A stretch of DNA of 54,246 nucleotides from DASSKK01 sp035690495 (GCA_035690495.1 DASSKK010000099.1:1-54246), one strand, 5' to 3'; shown: positions 1 to 8,476, numbered from the stretch's first letter. Numbers and translations are program-made. Notes: generated by a model not told the origin, from the letters alone.

Positions 1-206
1 TCCCTGCGTTCTCGTGTGCTCGCAGAATAGGCCCGGAATCTGGGCATGCCACAGTTCTTGGGGTCTGCTCAACCCGGAGGGCTCTGCCGGAGTGCCCGCG
101 AACGGGTGTTGCTACGCGGGTCGGTCCCCCATTTGGGCGACGGGGCCATGGAGCGTCCGGCGCGGCGGTGGTGTTCGCTGTAGCTGCCCGACCGCTCGTA
201 GATCCT
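1..206. other. No gene recognised at left edge
   Basis: I see no convincing coding region here on either strand. The open frames have poor third-position GC bias and no recognisable motif. The stretch lies downstream of the minus-strand amidohydrolase gene and may be intergenic, or may hold the worn end of a gene that continues outside the window. Confidence 0.5.
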
Positions 207-326
207 TCAGCTCAAGCTCCACGACGCCGCTGCTTCGGCAGCGATCGCCTCCTCGAGCCGGACCCGGCACTCGGGATCGTCGACTTGTGGGGCAGCATGA
301 AGCTGATGCGCGTCATGCTCGATCAC
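207..326 (-). CDS. Possible 39-residue ORF after the amidohydrolase
   Basis: A GTG-started frame of 40 codons overlaps the last codons of the amidohydrolase gene and would be translationally coupled to it. It reads as a polar, Glu/Ala-rich peptide beginning VIEHDAHQLHAAPQ and ending WSLS. Third-position GC is only moderately high, lower than in the flanking gene, and I recognise no family. It could be a small real protein, a decayed remnant, or chance; overlap with a gene end is the only positional support. Confidence 0.2.
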   Translation of the reverse strand: MIEHDAHQLHAAPQVDDPECRVRLEEAIAAEAAASWSLS

Positions 327-1332
327 CTGTCGTCTCACCGAGCAGCGCCAGCAGGTTGGCCGACACGATGGTGTACTGCTCGTCGTCGGTCATCCCAGCG
401 GTGTCCGCCAGTGTCTGCAGCGGAGTCGCGTCGCCCATCTCGAAGGGATAGTCGGTCCCAAGCACCACGTGGTCAGTGCCGACCGTGTCGAGCAGGTGGC
501 GGAGCGACCGCGGCGAATGGAGCACGGTGTCGTAGTAGAGCTGAGCGGCCCAGGCGCTGGGGGGCCGGTCGAGGCGGGCCGCCGAGCCGCGCACCGCATG
601 CTCGTACGCGTGGTCCCAGCGCCCCAGCTGATAGGGCAGGAAGCCGCCGCCGTGGACCAGGCAGATCCGCAGGCCCGGGTGCCGGGCGAGCACGCCCCCG
701 AAGATGAGGTGCGCGACCGCGATCGTCGTCTCCGCGGGGTTCCCGACCAGGTTCCCCAGGAAGTACCTGCTGACCCCGCGGCCGGCCAGGGACGCGCAGG
801 GGTGGATCAGGATCAGGCAACCCAGCTCCGCGGCGGCGGCCCAGAACGGGTCGAGCGACTCGTCGTCGAGCTCGAGGCCGGCCACCGTGGTGGCGATCTC
901 GACGCCCGACATGTGCAGCTCGCCGACGGCGTACCGCAGCTCGTCGGCGGCGGCCGGGGACTGGAGCGGCACCGTGCAGAGCGTCCGGAACCGCGACGGG
1001 TGCTCACCCGCCAGAGCGACGAGCTCCTCGTTGAACATCCGTGCGAAGGCGAGTCCGAGGTCCGGGGACAGGGCGTAGGCGGTGAGGTCGATCCAGGGCG
1101 AGAGGACCTGCACGTCCACGCCCATGGCGTCCATCGCCTCGAGTCGCCGGCCGACGTCGAGGAGGCCGGGGTGGGCTCGTGCGGTCGACGCACGGCCACC
1201 GATGCTCACGCCGTCGATGAACTCGCGTCCGGTCGGCTCGATGCCCCAGCGCGCCCCTTCCATCTCGATCCGCCCGGCAACCGCCTCCGGCACACAGTGG
1301 GCGTGGACATCGACGACCGTCCCCTTCGTCAT
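313..1332 (-). CDS. Amidohydrolase, ACMSD-like (amidohydrolase 2 family)
   Basis: A 339-residue TIM-barrel metal hydrolase or decarboxylase of the amidohydrolase-2 family, whose relatives include aminocarboxymuconate-semialdehyde decarboxylase and gamma-resorcylate decarboxylase. Expected metal-site residues are visible: the N-terminal VDVHAH motif (His10, His12), His177 in LIHPC, His227 in LVHGGG and Asp294 in LGTDYPF. The family removes CO2 from, or hydrolyses, ring-derived carboxylates, which suits a catabolic island. No signal peptide, so cytoplasmic. The start ATG overlaps the stop of the upstream LVIVD gene by 4 bases, so the two are translationally coupled. The substrate cannot be predicted; decarboxylase versus hydrolase is undecided. 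Confidence 0.85.
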   Translation of the reverse strand: MTKGTVVDVHAHCVPEAVAGRIEMEGARWGIEPTGREFIDGVSIGGRASTARAHPGLLDVGRRLEAMDAMGVDVQVLSPWIDLTAYALSPDLGLAFARMFNEELVALAGEHPSRFRTLCTVPLQSPAAADELRYAVGELHMSGVEIATTVAGLELDDESLDPFWAAAAELGCLILIHPCASLAGRGVSRYFLGNLVGNPAETTIAVAHLIFGGVLARHPGLRICLVHGGGFLPYQLGRWDHAYEHAVRGSAARLDRPPSAWAAQLYYDTVLHSPRSLRHLLDTVGTDHVVLGTDYPFEMGDATPLQTLADTAGMTDDEQYTIVSANLLALLGETTGDRA

Positions 1333-2510
1333 CGGCGCAGCGCCTCCATCCGGCTCTCCAGCTCGGCCTGCGGCCGGACCACGTAGACACCGCCGCCGAT
1401 GCGGTCGGTGACGTAGACGGTGTGGTCGGCGGCGACGAACACGTCGTTGATCTGGATTGCCTCCTGGCCCGGCGGGGTTTCCGGCATCCAGAACGCGATC
1501 TCCGCGGGGGCGGCAGGGTCGCTGAGGTCGTAGACCCGGAGCCCGGCGTTGAAGTAGGTCACGAAGGCCAGGTGGTCGCTCTGGTAGCTGCCGGGCCGGT
1601 TCTCGTGGGTGTTGTGAGGACCGAAGCGCAGACCTCGCTCACAGAAGTTGCCGGCCGGTGGCGGGCAGGTCGAGACCACGCGGGGCGCCGACGGGTCGGA
1701 GACGTCGACCACGCGCACCAAGTGCTCCTCCCCCTCGCACCTGTCGGTCACCGTCTCGTCGGTCACCACGAGCAGGCCCCGGTCCTTCAGGGGCATACAG
1801 GTGTGGGTGTCCCCGCCAGGGGACCATTGGACGCCGCCCATCCGACGGGGTGAGGAGCGGTCGGAGACATCCAGGATGACCAGGTTGCCGTCGCCGTAGC
1901 CGAGGTAGGCGGTGTCACCGTCGACGAGCGCGTGATGGGCTGCGTACCGCCGGCCCTCCGGCCAGGTGGGGGTCTCCCCACCGGCTACCCACTGACCGGG
2001 CCACCACCAGCGCCCGCACTCCACCGGGTGCGTCGGGTTCGACATGTCGACCACGACCCAGATCCGGTCGTCGAAGCCCTCGGGGATCGCCGAGACGTAG
2101 GCGTACTGCCCCCCGGTCCACACGATGCGGTGGACTCCCCGGCCGGTCGAGTCGAACCAGCCGATCCGTCGCGGTCGCAGCGCATCCGTCGTGACGTCGT
2201 AGACCGCCATCCCGGCGCTGTAGGGGGTGCCTCCCTTGAACTGCTCGTGGTTCACCAGGAGGAGACCGTCCGCCACCTGCACCTTGTGCGTGTGGCTGCC
2301 GTACGGCGCGGGCAGGTGCGTCACCAGGCGCAGGTCCGTCGGATCGGAGGCATCCAGAACGCTGGTCCCCGCGCCTGTCGTGCCGGCATGGCCGACGTAC
2401 AGCGCGTCCCCCTCGCGCTGGACCTGCATGCCGTCGCCGTACCCGTTCAGGTCGCTGTGGCCGATGGTGACCAACGCATGTGACTCAGCGCCCGGGCCGG
2501 GTCCGGTCAT
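1329..2510 (-). CDS. LVIVD-repeat beta-propeller protein, His-rich
   Basis: A 393-residue protein with repeated V(V/L)DVSDPS-P blades typical of LVIVD-repeat propellers, for example LVILDVSDRSSP and VRVVDVSDPSAP. ATG at 2510 is chosen because a strong GGAGGT site lies just upstream and the blades begin there; the frame stays open to 2852 but that extension has non-coding composition. There is no signal peptide, so it looks cytoplasmic, unlike many secreted LVIVD proteins. Histidines recur in the loops (GSHTHK, AAHHA, DTHTC, GPHNTHE), which suggests a bound metal and an enzymatic rather than structural role (inference). It is first in an operon with the ACMSD-like amidohydrolase and has a LacI-type operator over its promoter. 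Confidence 0.75.
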   Translation of the reverse strand: MTGPGPGAESHALVTIGHSDLNGYGDGMQVQREGDALYVGHAGTTGAGTSVLDASDPTDLRLVTHLPAPYGSHTHKVQVADGLLLVNHEQFKGGTPYSAGMAVYDVTTDALRPRRIGWFDSTGRGVHRIVWTGGQYAYVSAIPEGFDDRIWVVVDMSNPTHPVECGRWWWPGQWVAGGETPTWPEGRRYAAHHALVDGDTAYLGYGDGNLVILDVSDRSSPRRMGGVQWSPGGDTHTCMPLKDRGLLVVTDETVTDRCEGEEHLVRVVDVSDPSAPRVVSTCPPPAGNFCERGLRFGPHNTHENRPGSYQSDHLAFVTYFNAGLRVYDLSDPAAPAEIAFWMPETPPGQEAIQINDVFVAADHTVYVTDRIGGGVYVVRPQAELESRMEALRR

Positions 2511-2540
2511 GCCCACCTCCACGGTGAAGAACGGCTGGAC

Positions 2541-2584
2541 TGCAAACGTTTGGCAGCGTAGTGTGCCCTCTCGGATGCCGTCAA
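2541..2584 (-). promoter_or_regulatory. Promoter with LacI-type operator for LVIVD operon
   Basis: On the minus strand a -35 TTGACG (2584-2579), an 18-base spacer and a -10 TACGCT (2560-2555) are followed at once by the near-palindrome TGCAAACGTTTGGCA (2541-2555, plus-strand reading). The core CAAACGTTTG is a perfect palindrome. The layout is that of a repressor blocking transcription start. Confidence 0.6.
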
Positions 2585-2610
2585 CCTGCGCACCGGCCGC
2601 GCCGCAGCAC

Positions 2611-2625
2611 TGCAATCGATTTTCA
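2611..2625 (+). promoter_or_regulatory. Candidate weaker LacI-type operator for MFS gene
   Basis: TGCAATCGATTTTCA matches the left half of the recurrent operator and is degenerate on the right. It lies 35 bases before the MFS start codon and about 70 bases from the stronger site at 2541-2555, so the pair could serve both divergent genes. I find no clear promoter boxes for the plus strand. Confidence 0.35.
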
Positions 2626-2659
2626 TCACGACGAGGTGTTCCCCGAGGAGGCCCACCGA

Positions 2660-3916
2660 GTGTCCGACGCAAGCGACGCGACACGCCGGCGCCGACCTCG
2701 CGCCGCCACGGCCCCCGCAAACGCGTCGGCAAGACCACCGGGGTGGCTGCGCCCCTCGCTTCCGGTGGCCCTGTGCGTGCTGCTGGTCTCGGTGATCTCC
2801 TGGATGCGGGTCCCGCTGCTGCCCGAGATGGGTGAGGACCTGCAGATGGCACCCAGCACCCTGGGCTGGGTCGTGACTGCGTTCGGCGTGGGACGGCTGC
2901 TCATGGACATGCCGGCCGGACGGCTGGTCGACCGCGTGCCCCCGTTGCGGCTCTTCGCACTAGCAGCCCTGATGCTGTCGCTCGCCAGTCTGGGCATGGC
3001 TGTCGCGCAGCTGCCCATCGTCGTGATCGTGGCTTGCATGCTCCTGGGCATCGGCTCGGCGACCAGCAACACCACCGGGATGGCCACGATGGCGGGCAGG
3101 GCCACCCAGGGCCGGCGCGGTTCCGCCATGGCCCTCTATTCCGGCGCGCTCCTGATCGGCCAGGCGCTGGGACCCACGCTCGGAGGAATGTTGTCCTCGG
3201 TGCAGGGCTGGCGGTTAGCCCTCCTCTGCGGTTCCGGGCTCGCGTTGCTGCTCGCGGCCGGCGCGGCAACGGCCGCGCGGCGGAGCGCTGGGCGTCCGGC
3301 AGGCACCCAGCGATCCCCGGTTCCGGCGTCGGGGGCTCCATTCAGTCGGGTGCAGCACCTGGTCGTCTTCGCGGTCGGCTTCTCGGTCTTCTTCACCGTG
3401 TCGTCCATGCCCCAGGTCCTGGTGCCGCTGATGGGTGCCGATGAGCTTGGGCTGACGACCGTCGCCATCGGACTCGCGCTCGGGGCCGGCGGCGTGGCGC
3501 GCTTCATCGGCGCATTGAGCACCGGAGTGGTCTCGGACCGGTTCTCGCGCAAGATGGCGCTGCTGCCATGCCTGGCTCTTCAGGCCTCCGGCGTCGCCAT
3601 CATCGCGGTGGCCGACAGCGTGACCTGGTGGCTGGTGGCACTGGTCACCATGTCGCTCGGCTCGTCGGGTCAAGGAGTCTGCGCGACGATGCTGGGCGAC
3701 CGATCCGACCCGAAGGAGCTCGGACGGGTCCTCGGGCGATACCGGTTCGCCGGGGACATCGGACTTGTGAGCGGCCCGGTGCTGGTGGCGCTGGCCTACC
3801 AGCACGCAGGGCCGACGGTCGCCGCTCTGGGCACCTGCGCGGTCCTTCTCGCGGCGCTGGTGACGGCGGCCCTGCTGCTTCCGGAGACCGCTCCAAGGCA
3901 GGTCGATGCGGCGTGA
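2660..3916 (+). CDS. MFS transporter
   Basis: An inner-membrane major facilitator of 418 residues with about twelve hydrophobic segments. After TM2 comes the family loop signature, GRLVDRVPPLRL, and TM7 onward repeats it (GVVSDRFSRKMALL). GTG at 2660 is chosen: GAGGAGG lies 8 bases before it, and the first segment follows after a basic Arg-rich tail. The stop overlaps the start of the TSUP gene by 4 bases, so the two membrane proteins are coupled. Divergent from the LVIVD/amidohydrolase operon with operators between them, it probably moves the substrate or a product of that pathway. Direction and ligand are unknown. Confidence 0.85.
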   Translation: MSDASDATRRRRPRAATAPANASARPPGWLRPSLPVALCVLLVSVISWMRVPLLPEMGEDLQMAPSTLGWVVTAFGVGRLLMDMPAGRLVDRVPPLRLFALAALMLSLASLGMAVAQLPIVVIVACMLLGIGSATSNTTGMATMAGRATQGRRGSAMALYSGALLIGQALGPTLGGMLSSVQGWRLALLCGSGLALLLAAGAATAARRSAGRPAGTQRSPVPASGAPFSRVQHLVVFAVGFSVFFTVSSMPQVLVPLMGADELGLTTVAIGLALGAGGVARFIGALSTGVVSDRFSRKMALLPCLALQASGVAIIAVADSVTWWLVALVTMSLGSSGQGVCATMLGDRSDPKELGRVLGRYRFAGDIGLVSGPVLVALAYQHAGPTVAALGTCAVLLAALVTAALLLPETAPRQVDAA

Positions 3917-4650
3917 CGTTCGAGATCCTCGTCGTCATCGTGGCGCTCGGCATCGGCGCCTTCGTCAAGGGCCTCACCGGCTCCGGCCTGCCCCAGGTCG
4001 CCATCCCCGCGATGGCGCTGTTCCTCGGGGTGGAACGCGCCGTGATCATCATGTCGGTGGCTGGCGTGGCGTCGAACGTGTGGCTGCTGGTGCTGCACGC
4101 CCGTTCGTGGCGACACTCCCGGGACCTGCCGGCTCTGGTCGGTGCGGGCGTCGCGGGGGCCGTCGTGGGCACCCTCGCCCTCACCGCGGCGCCGAGCCGG
4201 TGGCTCTCCCTTGGGCTGGCGCTGCTGATCCTCGGCTACGTGGCGGTGAGGATCCGCAGGCCGCAGACCGTGCTCCCTCCGTCCACCAGCGTCTGGACCG
4301 CACCGCCCGTCGGACTTCTCGCCGGTGGCATGCAGGGCGCGACCGGCATGTCCGGGCCGCTCCTGACGACGTACCTCTACAGCTACGGGCTCTCGCCCCC
4401 GGTCTACATCTTCTCCCTGGCGACGCTGTTCCTGGTCTTCGCGCTGGCGCAGGTGGTCACGCTGGTGGCACTAGGCGCCTACACCACCACGCTGCTGTTC
4501 GAGGCGCTGTTGGCGCTGCTGCCGGTCGCGGTGATGCTTCCGGTGGGGTCGTGGGCGTCGCGCCGGGTGGGAGAGCGCAACTTCTCGCGCGTCATCATGG
4601 CCAGTCTCGTCGTGGCAGCGGTGGTGCTGATGGTCCGAGCGCTCGGGTAG
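3913..4650 (+). CDS. TSUP family (TauE/SafE) membrane exporter
   Basis: A 245-residue, strongly hydrophobic protein with about eight membrane segments and the two-fold glycine-rich pattern of TauE/SafE proteins: GAFVKGLTGSGLPQVAIPA near the N-terminus and GGMQGATGMSGPLL in the second half. Characterised members export sulfite, sulfoacetate or other organic anions. GTG 3913 overlaps the MFS stop as GTGA. The next gene is convergent after 12 bases. Sulfite export would fit a SuyAB-type sulfo-lyase encoded at 6.9-8.3 kb, but that link is speculative; export or uptake of an organic acid is as likely. Confidence 0.8.
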   Translation: MTFEILVVIVALGIGAFVKGLTGSGLPQVAIPAMALFLGVERAVIIMSVAGVASNVWLLVLHARSWRHSRDLPALVGAGVAGAVVGTLALTAAPSRWLSLGLALLILGYVAVRIRRPQTVLPPSTSVWTAPPVGLLAGGMQGATGMSGPLLTTYLYSYGLSPPVYIFSLATLFLVFALAQVVTLVALGAYTTTLLFEALLALLPVAVMLPVGSWASRRVGERNFSRVIMASLVVAAVVLMVRALG

Positions 4651-4662
4651 TCGTGCCTTCGC

Positions 4663-5829
4663 TCAGGGGACCTTGAGCAAGCCGCCCGGCGCGCGGTGCA
4701 ACGACCTCGCGCCGTCGTCGTCGATGTGGACCAGCTCGCCGAACTGCACGCCCGCGGTGTGGTCGGTGGTGGCGACGTTGGGCTGCACCACCACGGTCAT
4801 CCCCGCTCGCACCCGGTCGTCACCTGCCGGGGCGTGGTCCCGGCTCTTCGAGCCGATCACCGGCGGCAGGTAGCCACCGCCGAACCCGTGCACCAGGTCG
4901 TCCACCGTGGTGAAGCCGGCATCCTCGATCACCCCGGCGGCAGCCTGGATCTCCGCGACGGTGGTGCCCGGACGCAGCACGTCCCGGACCGCTGCGAACG
5001 CCGCTTCTGCGACCGCGTGCAGATCCCGGTAGAGCGGCGTCGGCTCCGTCTCGACCGCGAAGGTGCGCAGCACCTGCCCGGGGTGGCCGCGGTATGCCGC
5101 GCTCAGCTCCACCACCACGGCGTCGCCGGCCGCGACCCGTCGTGCGCTGGGATACTGCGCCGGGTTGGCACGCCGCGGATCAGCCATCGATGTGACCCCG
5201 AAGTAGTGGATGTGCGTGGTGCCGCCGAGGGGCACGTAGGCGCGCTCCACCAGGTCGCACAGGTCGTACTCGGTGAGCCCGCTGCGCAGTCCCGCCACCA
5301 GTGCGTCGATCCCCGCGTCGGACAGCTCCGCACCGCGCTGCAGCCAGGCGAGCTCCTCGGCCGATTTGACCTGCCGCAGCCGGATGTAGGCCCGCCCGAG
5401 GTCAACTACCTCCAGGCCCGCCCCCACGAGGGCCCGGTGGAAGGGCACGGACAGCGGCCCGAGCACCCCGATGCGGCCGCCCGAGACCGGTCCTCTGCGC
5501 GAGAGCTCGGCCAGCACAGTCTCGACCGGGGACGGCCCGACCCAGCTCACCTCCGCCTCCGCCGCCAGCTCGGTGGCTTGCGGGACGTGGTTGAAGTAGC
5601 CGACGTACAGGCAGTCCGGCCGGCCCTCCTCGGAGAGTACGTACGCCTCCCGGGTCACCGGCCAGCCGGTGAGCCACTGGATCGCCGAACCGAAACGCTG
5701 GACGCCGACGCTCAGCACCCGGTTGACACCCTGATCCATGGCAGCGGCGAGCAGGTCGCGGTGCCGCCGTTTCATCTCCGCGGGCGTGAAGTCGGGCGGA
5801 GCGTCGATGTCGACGTCGTCGATGTCCAC
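4663..5829 (-). CDS. M24-fold hydrolase, metal ligands replaced
   Basis: A 388-residue pita-bread-fold protein of the Xaa-Pro peptidase/creatinase superfamily: N-terminal creatinase domain about 15-150, catalytic domain about 160-388. Of the five metal ligands of true M24 peptidases only the histidine (His314, VHGFGGGYLPP) remains. The first Asp is Glu241 (VVVELS), the second Gln252 (GQVLRT), the first Glu is Gln349 (VVVQPNV), and the last site reads GVQFGE. It therefore probably does not bind two metals. Creatinase, which cleaves a C-N bond without metal, is the known precedent, so a non-metal amide or amidine hydrolase is my inference. Last gene of the UxaA-LacI operon, 20 bases after LacI 1. 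Confidence 0.8.
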   Translation of the reverse strand: MDIDDVDIDAPPDFTPAEMKRRHRDLLAAAMDQGVNRVLSVGVQRFGSAIQWLTGWPVTREAYVLSEEGRPDCLYVGYFNHVPQATELAAEAEVSWVGPSPVETVLAELSRRGPVSGGRIGVLGPLSVPFHRALVGAGLEVVDLGRAYIRLRQVKSAEELAWLQRGAELSDAGIDALVAGLRSGLTEYDLCDLVERAYVPLGGTTHIHYFGVTSMADPRRANPAQYPSARRVAAGDAVVVELSAAYRGHPGQVLRTFAVETEPTPLYRDLHAVAEAAFAAVRDVLRPGTTVAEIQAAAGVIEDAGFTTVDDLVHGFGGGYLPPVIGSKSRDHAPAGDDRVRAGMTVVVQPNVATTDHTAGVQFGELVHIDDDGARSLHRAPGGLLKVP

Positions 5830-5849
5830 GGGAACGGGCCCCCTTGTCG

Positions 5850-6890
5850 TCAGCGTCGCGGCTGCGCCGTGGAACCACGCACCATCAGCTGGGGCTTGAG
5901 GTGCAGGTCGGCCAGCTGGTAGTCGCTGTCCTCCATGATCTTCAGCAACAGGTCAGCCACCCGGTAGCCGATGTGGTACTGCGGGATCCGGACGCTCGTC
6001 AGCGCCGGCGAGAAGTTGTCGTTGAACGGAGTGTCGTTGTAGCCGACGATCGACACGTCGTCGGGGCAGCTGAGTCCGCGCTCCCGCAGCACGTCGTACC
6101 CACCCAGGGCGATCAGGTCGTTGCCGCACACTACGGCGGTGAAGTCGACACCACGTGCGAAGAGCTCCCGGAACGCCTCGGCGCCGCGCTCCTCCTGGAA
6201 CCACTCGGCGATGACCACCAGCTGCGGGTCCGGGTCAAGGCCATGCTGGCGCATCCAGGACAGGAAGCTGTTGTACCGGGTCACACCCGTCGACACCGCC
6301 TGCGTGCCGCCGACGTGGGCGATTCGCGTGTGCCCGAGCTTCACGAGGTGCCGTACGGCCTGCCCGACGCCTGCGTGGTCGTCGCCTAGGACCGCGGGGA
6401 CGGCCGTGTCGTCGGTGGTCCGGTTCACCAGCACGCACGGAAGCCCGCTGGCTGTGACCTCGTTCAGCAGCGGATACTCGCGCCGCGCCGTGGCCAGGAT
6501 CAGCCCGTCCACCCGCCGTGCCACCATCGCCTCGAAGAGCGCGCGTTCCTTGTCGTCGTCGTTGTCGGTGTTCGCGATCACCAGCGTGAAGCCGTTCCGA
6601 CGTAACCGGTCCTCGATGCCCCGGGCGATCGGCGGGAACAGCGGGTTGGTGATGTCGGGGACCAGCATCCCGGCCGTGAAGGTGCGGCTCATCCGGAGCG
6701 CTCGCGCCAGCGAGTTTGGCTGGTAGCCCAGTCGGCGTGCGGCTGCCACCACCTGCACGGCGGTAGCGTCGCTGACCTTGCCACGGGTGTGCGCGTTCAG
6801 GGCTCTGGACGCGGTGGAGGGGTGGACCCCGGCGGCCTGTGCGACCTCGGCCAGCGTCGGAGGGCGGGCGGGCGCGGACCTGGTCGTCAC
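5850..6890 (-). CDS. LacI-family repressor 1
   Basis: A 346-residue regulator: N-terminal helix-turn-helix about residues 12-65 (TLAEVAQAAGVHPSTASRAL), hinge YQPNSLARAL, then a periplasmic-binding-protein-like effector domain (DITNPLFPPIARGIE). The start is GTG at 6890, 16 bases after the stop of the UxaA large-subunit gene, with no promoter between, so it is co-transcribed with genes it may control. Its recognition helix differs by only a few residues from those of the LacI proteins at 22.5 and 39.2 kb, and operators of one type occur at promoters across the window, including upstream of this operon. The effector is probably a pathway intermediate; I cannot say which. Confidence 0.9.
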   Translation of the reverse strand: MTTRSAPARPPTLAEVAQAAGVHPSTASRALNAHTRGKVSDATAVQVVAAARRLGYQPNSLARALRMSRTFTAGMLVPDITNPLFPPIARGIEDRLRRNGFTLVIANTDNDDDKERALFEAMVARRVDGLILATARREYPLLNEVTASGLPCVLVNRTTDDTAVPAVLGDDHAGVGQAVRHLVKLGHTRIAHVGGTQAVSTGVTRYNSFLSWMRQHGLDPDPQLVVIAEWFQEERGAEAFRELFARGVDFTAVVCGNDLIALGGYDVLRERGLSCPDDVSIVGYNDTPFNDNFSPALTSVRIPQYHIGYRVADLLLKIMEDSDYQLADLHLKPQLMVRGSTAQPRR

Positions 6891-6906
6891 CGTCGCCTAC
6901 CCGAGC

Positions 6907-8067
6907 TCACGCCGTGCGGTGCAGCCGGGTCAGCACGAACTCTTTGTGCCCGAGCACCTCCGAGGCGGTCCAGCGCCCTGAGGCAGTCTCGGCCACGAGC
7001 TCCTCGGTGGCGTCTGCCGCCTCGTCCAGGGTCATGTCATCGGTGATCACCCGCGAGATGTCGAGGTCGATGTGCTCGGACATCGTCTCCGCGGTCCGGG
7101 GGTTGGCGGTGAGCTTGAGTACCGGCACCACCGGGTTACCGATGATGTTGCCCTGGCCGGTGGTGAACAAGTGCAGCGCCGCTCCGCCGGCCGCGAACAA
7201 GGTGATCGACTCCGCGGCCGCCGACGAAGTGTCCATGAAGTACAAGCCCCGGCCGTCGGGTGCCTCGGCCATCTCCAGCACGCCGTCGACCTTGGCGTTG
7301 CCGATCTTCTGGATGTTCCCGAGAGCCTTCTCCTCGATCGTGCTCAGACCGCCGGCGATGTTGCCCTCGGTCGGCTGCGAGCCGAGCAGGTCGGCCTCTT
7401 GCTCGATGATGCACCGCTGGTAGTCGTCGAAGATGCGCTGGAACTTGGCGCGCTGCTCGGAGTCCACGATCCGGTCGGCGACGATGTGCTCGCCACCGGT
7501 GAGCTCGGAGGTCTCGCCGAAGAAGAAGGTGCCACCGGCAGCCACGAACCGCTCCGCGAACCGCCCGATCGTGGGGTTCGACCCGAGTCCGGAGGTCGTG
7601 TCGGACTCGCCGCACTTGGTGCTGATGAGGAGCTCGGAGAGCGCGACCTCCTCCCTCCGCTGTGCCGTGGCCCGATGCACCAGCTCCTTGGCGGCCCGGC
7701 TGGCACGCTCGATGGTGGCGAAGTCGCCATGGCCCTCGATGGAGAACGAAACGACCGGTTTGCCGGTGGCCGCGATGCCCTCCGCGACGCGCTTGGTCCA
7801 GTTCGGCTCGATGCCGATCACGACTACGGCCGAGACGTTCGGGTTCGAGCCGGTGCCGATCAGCGTGCGGAAGTGCAGGTCGAGGTCCGGGCCGAACTGC
7901 AGACGTCCGTACGGGTGCGGCAGTGGCAGCGTGCCCTGGACCACCCTGGCGACCGCCTCGACCGCGGCGTTGGAGAGGTCGTCGACGGGAAGGATCAGCA
8001 CGTGGTTCCGGCAGCCGTACGCGCCGTTCTCACGCCGGTACGCCTGGATGGTTCGTGTCGTGTTCAT
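6907..8067 (-). CDS. UxaA-family hydro-lyase, large subunit
   Basis: A 386-residue protein of the altronate/galactarate dehydratase C-terminal family. The KCGESDTTSGLGSNP motif and the C-terminal PRTAETMSEHIDLD segment look to me closer to the sulfolactate sulfo-lyase (SuyB) branch than to altronate dehydratase, which usually has QCGGSD. That recollection needs a tree. The enzymes use Fe2+ or an Fe centre to eliminate water, or sulfite in SuyAB, from a 2-hydroxy acid. ATG 8067 overlaps the small-subunit stop as ATGA; the longer open frame upstream overlaps the whole small subunit and is not real. The split two-gene form matches SuyA/SuyB-type organisation. Confidence 0.85.
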   Translation of the reverse strand: MNTTRTIQAYRRENGAYGCRNHVLILPVDDLSNAAVEAVARVVQGTLPLPHPYGRLQFGPDLDLHFRTLIGTGSNPNVSAVVVIGIEPNWTKRVAEGIAATGKPVVSFSIEGHGDFATIERASRAAKELVHRATAQRREEVALSELLISTKCGESDTTSGLGSNPTIGRFAERFVAAGGTFFFGETSELTGGEHIVADRIVDSEQRAKFQRIFDDYQRCIIEQEADLLGSQPTEGNIAGGLSTIEEKALGNIQKIGNAKVDGVLEMAEAPDGRGLYFMDTSSAAAESITLFAAGGAALHLFTTGQGNIIGNPVVPVLKLTANPRTAETMSEHIDLDISRVITDDMTLDEAADATEELVAETASGRWTASEVLGHKEFVLTRLHRTA

Positions 8068-8345
8068 GCCCACCGCTGTCCCTTCAGGTTGTGAACGTGC
8101 ACGTGCTGGCCCGCCCGGACGTCCCGGGTGGCCGCGCCGATCGCGATGCCGTACTCGATCACCTCGTCGCCGCTCGCGACGTCGCGCAGCGCGACCTTGT
8201 GACCGAGCGGCACGTCCTCGTGGACCTCGAGGTCCACGGTCTCGCCGGTCTGCTGGACCCGGCCGGTGGCCGGCCCCGGGATGAGGTCCTGGACCGCGAC
8301 GCCCACCATGTCCGCGGCGTCGTGGATGAGGAATTGATGGCGCAT
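8064..8345 (-). CDS. UxaA-family hydro-lyase, small (SAF) subunit
   Basis: A 93-residue SAF-domain protein equal to the N-terminal domain of altronate dehydratase and to SuyA. It starts MRHQFLIHDAADMVGVAV, has the His-containing N-terminal strand, and ends HVHVHNLKGQR. It partners the large subunit encoded next with a 4-base overlap. AAGGA sits 7 bases before the ATG. First gene of an operon that continues through the large subunit, LacI 1 and an M24-fold protein. Its promoter has TTGACA at -35 and a LacI-type operator at -10. The reaction is elimination from a 2-hydroxycarboxylate, either dehydration or sulfite release. Confidence 0.85.
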   Translation of the reverse strand: MRHQFLIHDAADMVGVAVQDLIPGPATGRVQQTGETVDLEVHEDVPLGHKVALRDVASGDEVIEYGIAIGAATRDVRAGQHVHVHNLKGQRWA

Positions 8346-8382
8346 CTGCGATCCTTCGCTCGGGACGGAACAGCGGCTCCGT

Positions 8383-8412
8383 CATACAATCGTTTGCTCC
8401 AAGAGTTGTCAA
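8383..8412 (-). promoter_or_regulatory. Promoter with LacI-type operator for UxaA operon
   Basis: Minus-strand TTGACA (8412-8407) is followed 17-18 bases later by a weak -10 around 8389-8383. The operator core CAATCGTTTG (8387-8396) lies between and over the boxes, where a bound repressor would exclude RNA polymerase. Confidence 0.6.
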
Positions 8413-8466
8413 GAGGGGGCCGCCGGATGCCAGCGCCCCGTGTGTCCGGCCGGGAGAGGCTGCCGA

Positions 8467-8476
8467 CAAACGATTG
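8467..8476. promoter_or_regulatory. Second LacI-type operator, 80 bases upstream
   Basis: CAAACGATTG, a second copy of the decamer, is centred 80 bases from the one at 8387-8396. It lies outside any promoter I can see, just past the FAA gene end. Two sites about 80 bases apart could support DNA looping by a tetrameric LacI protein, or the second could act as a roadblock for readthrough from the FAA operon. Confidence 0.5.
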
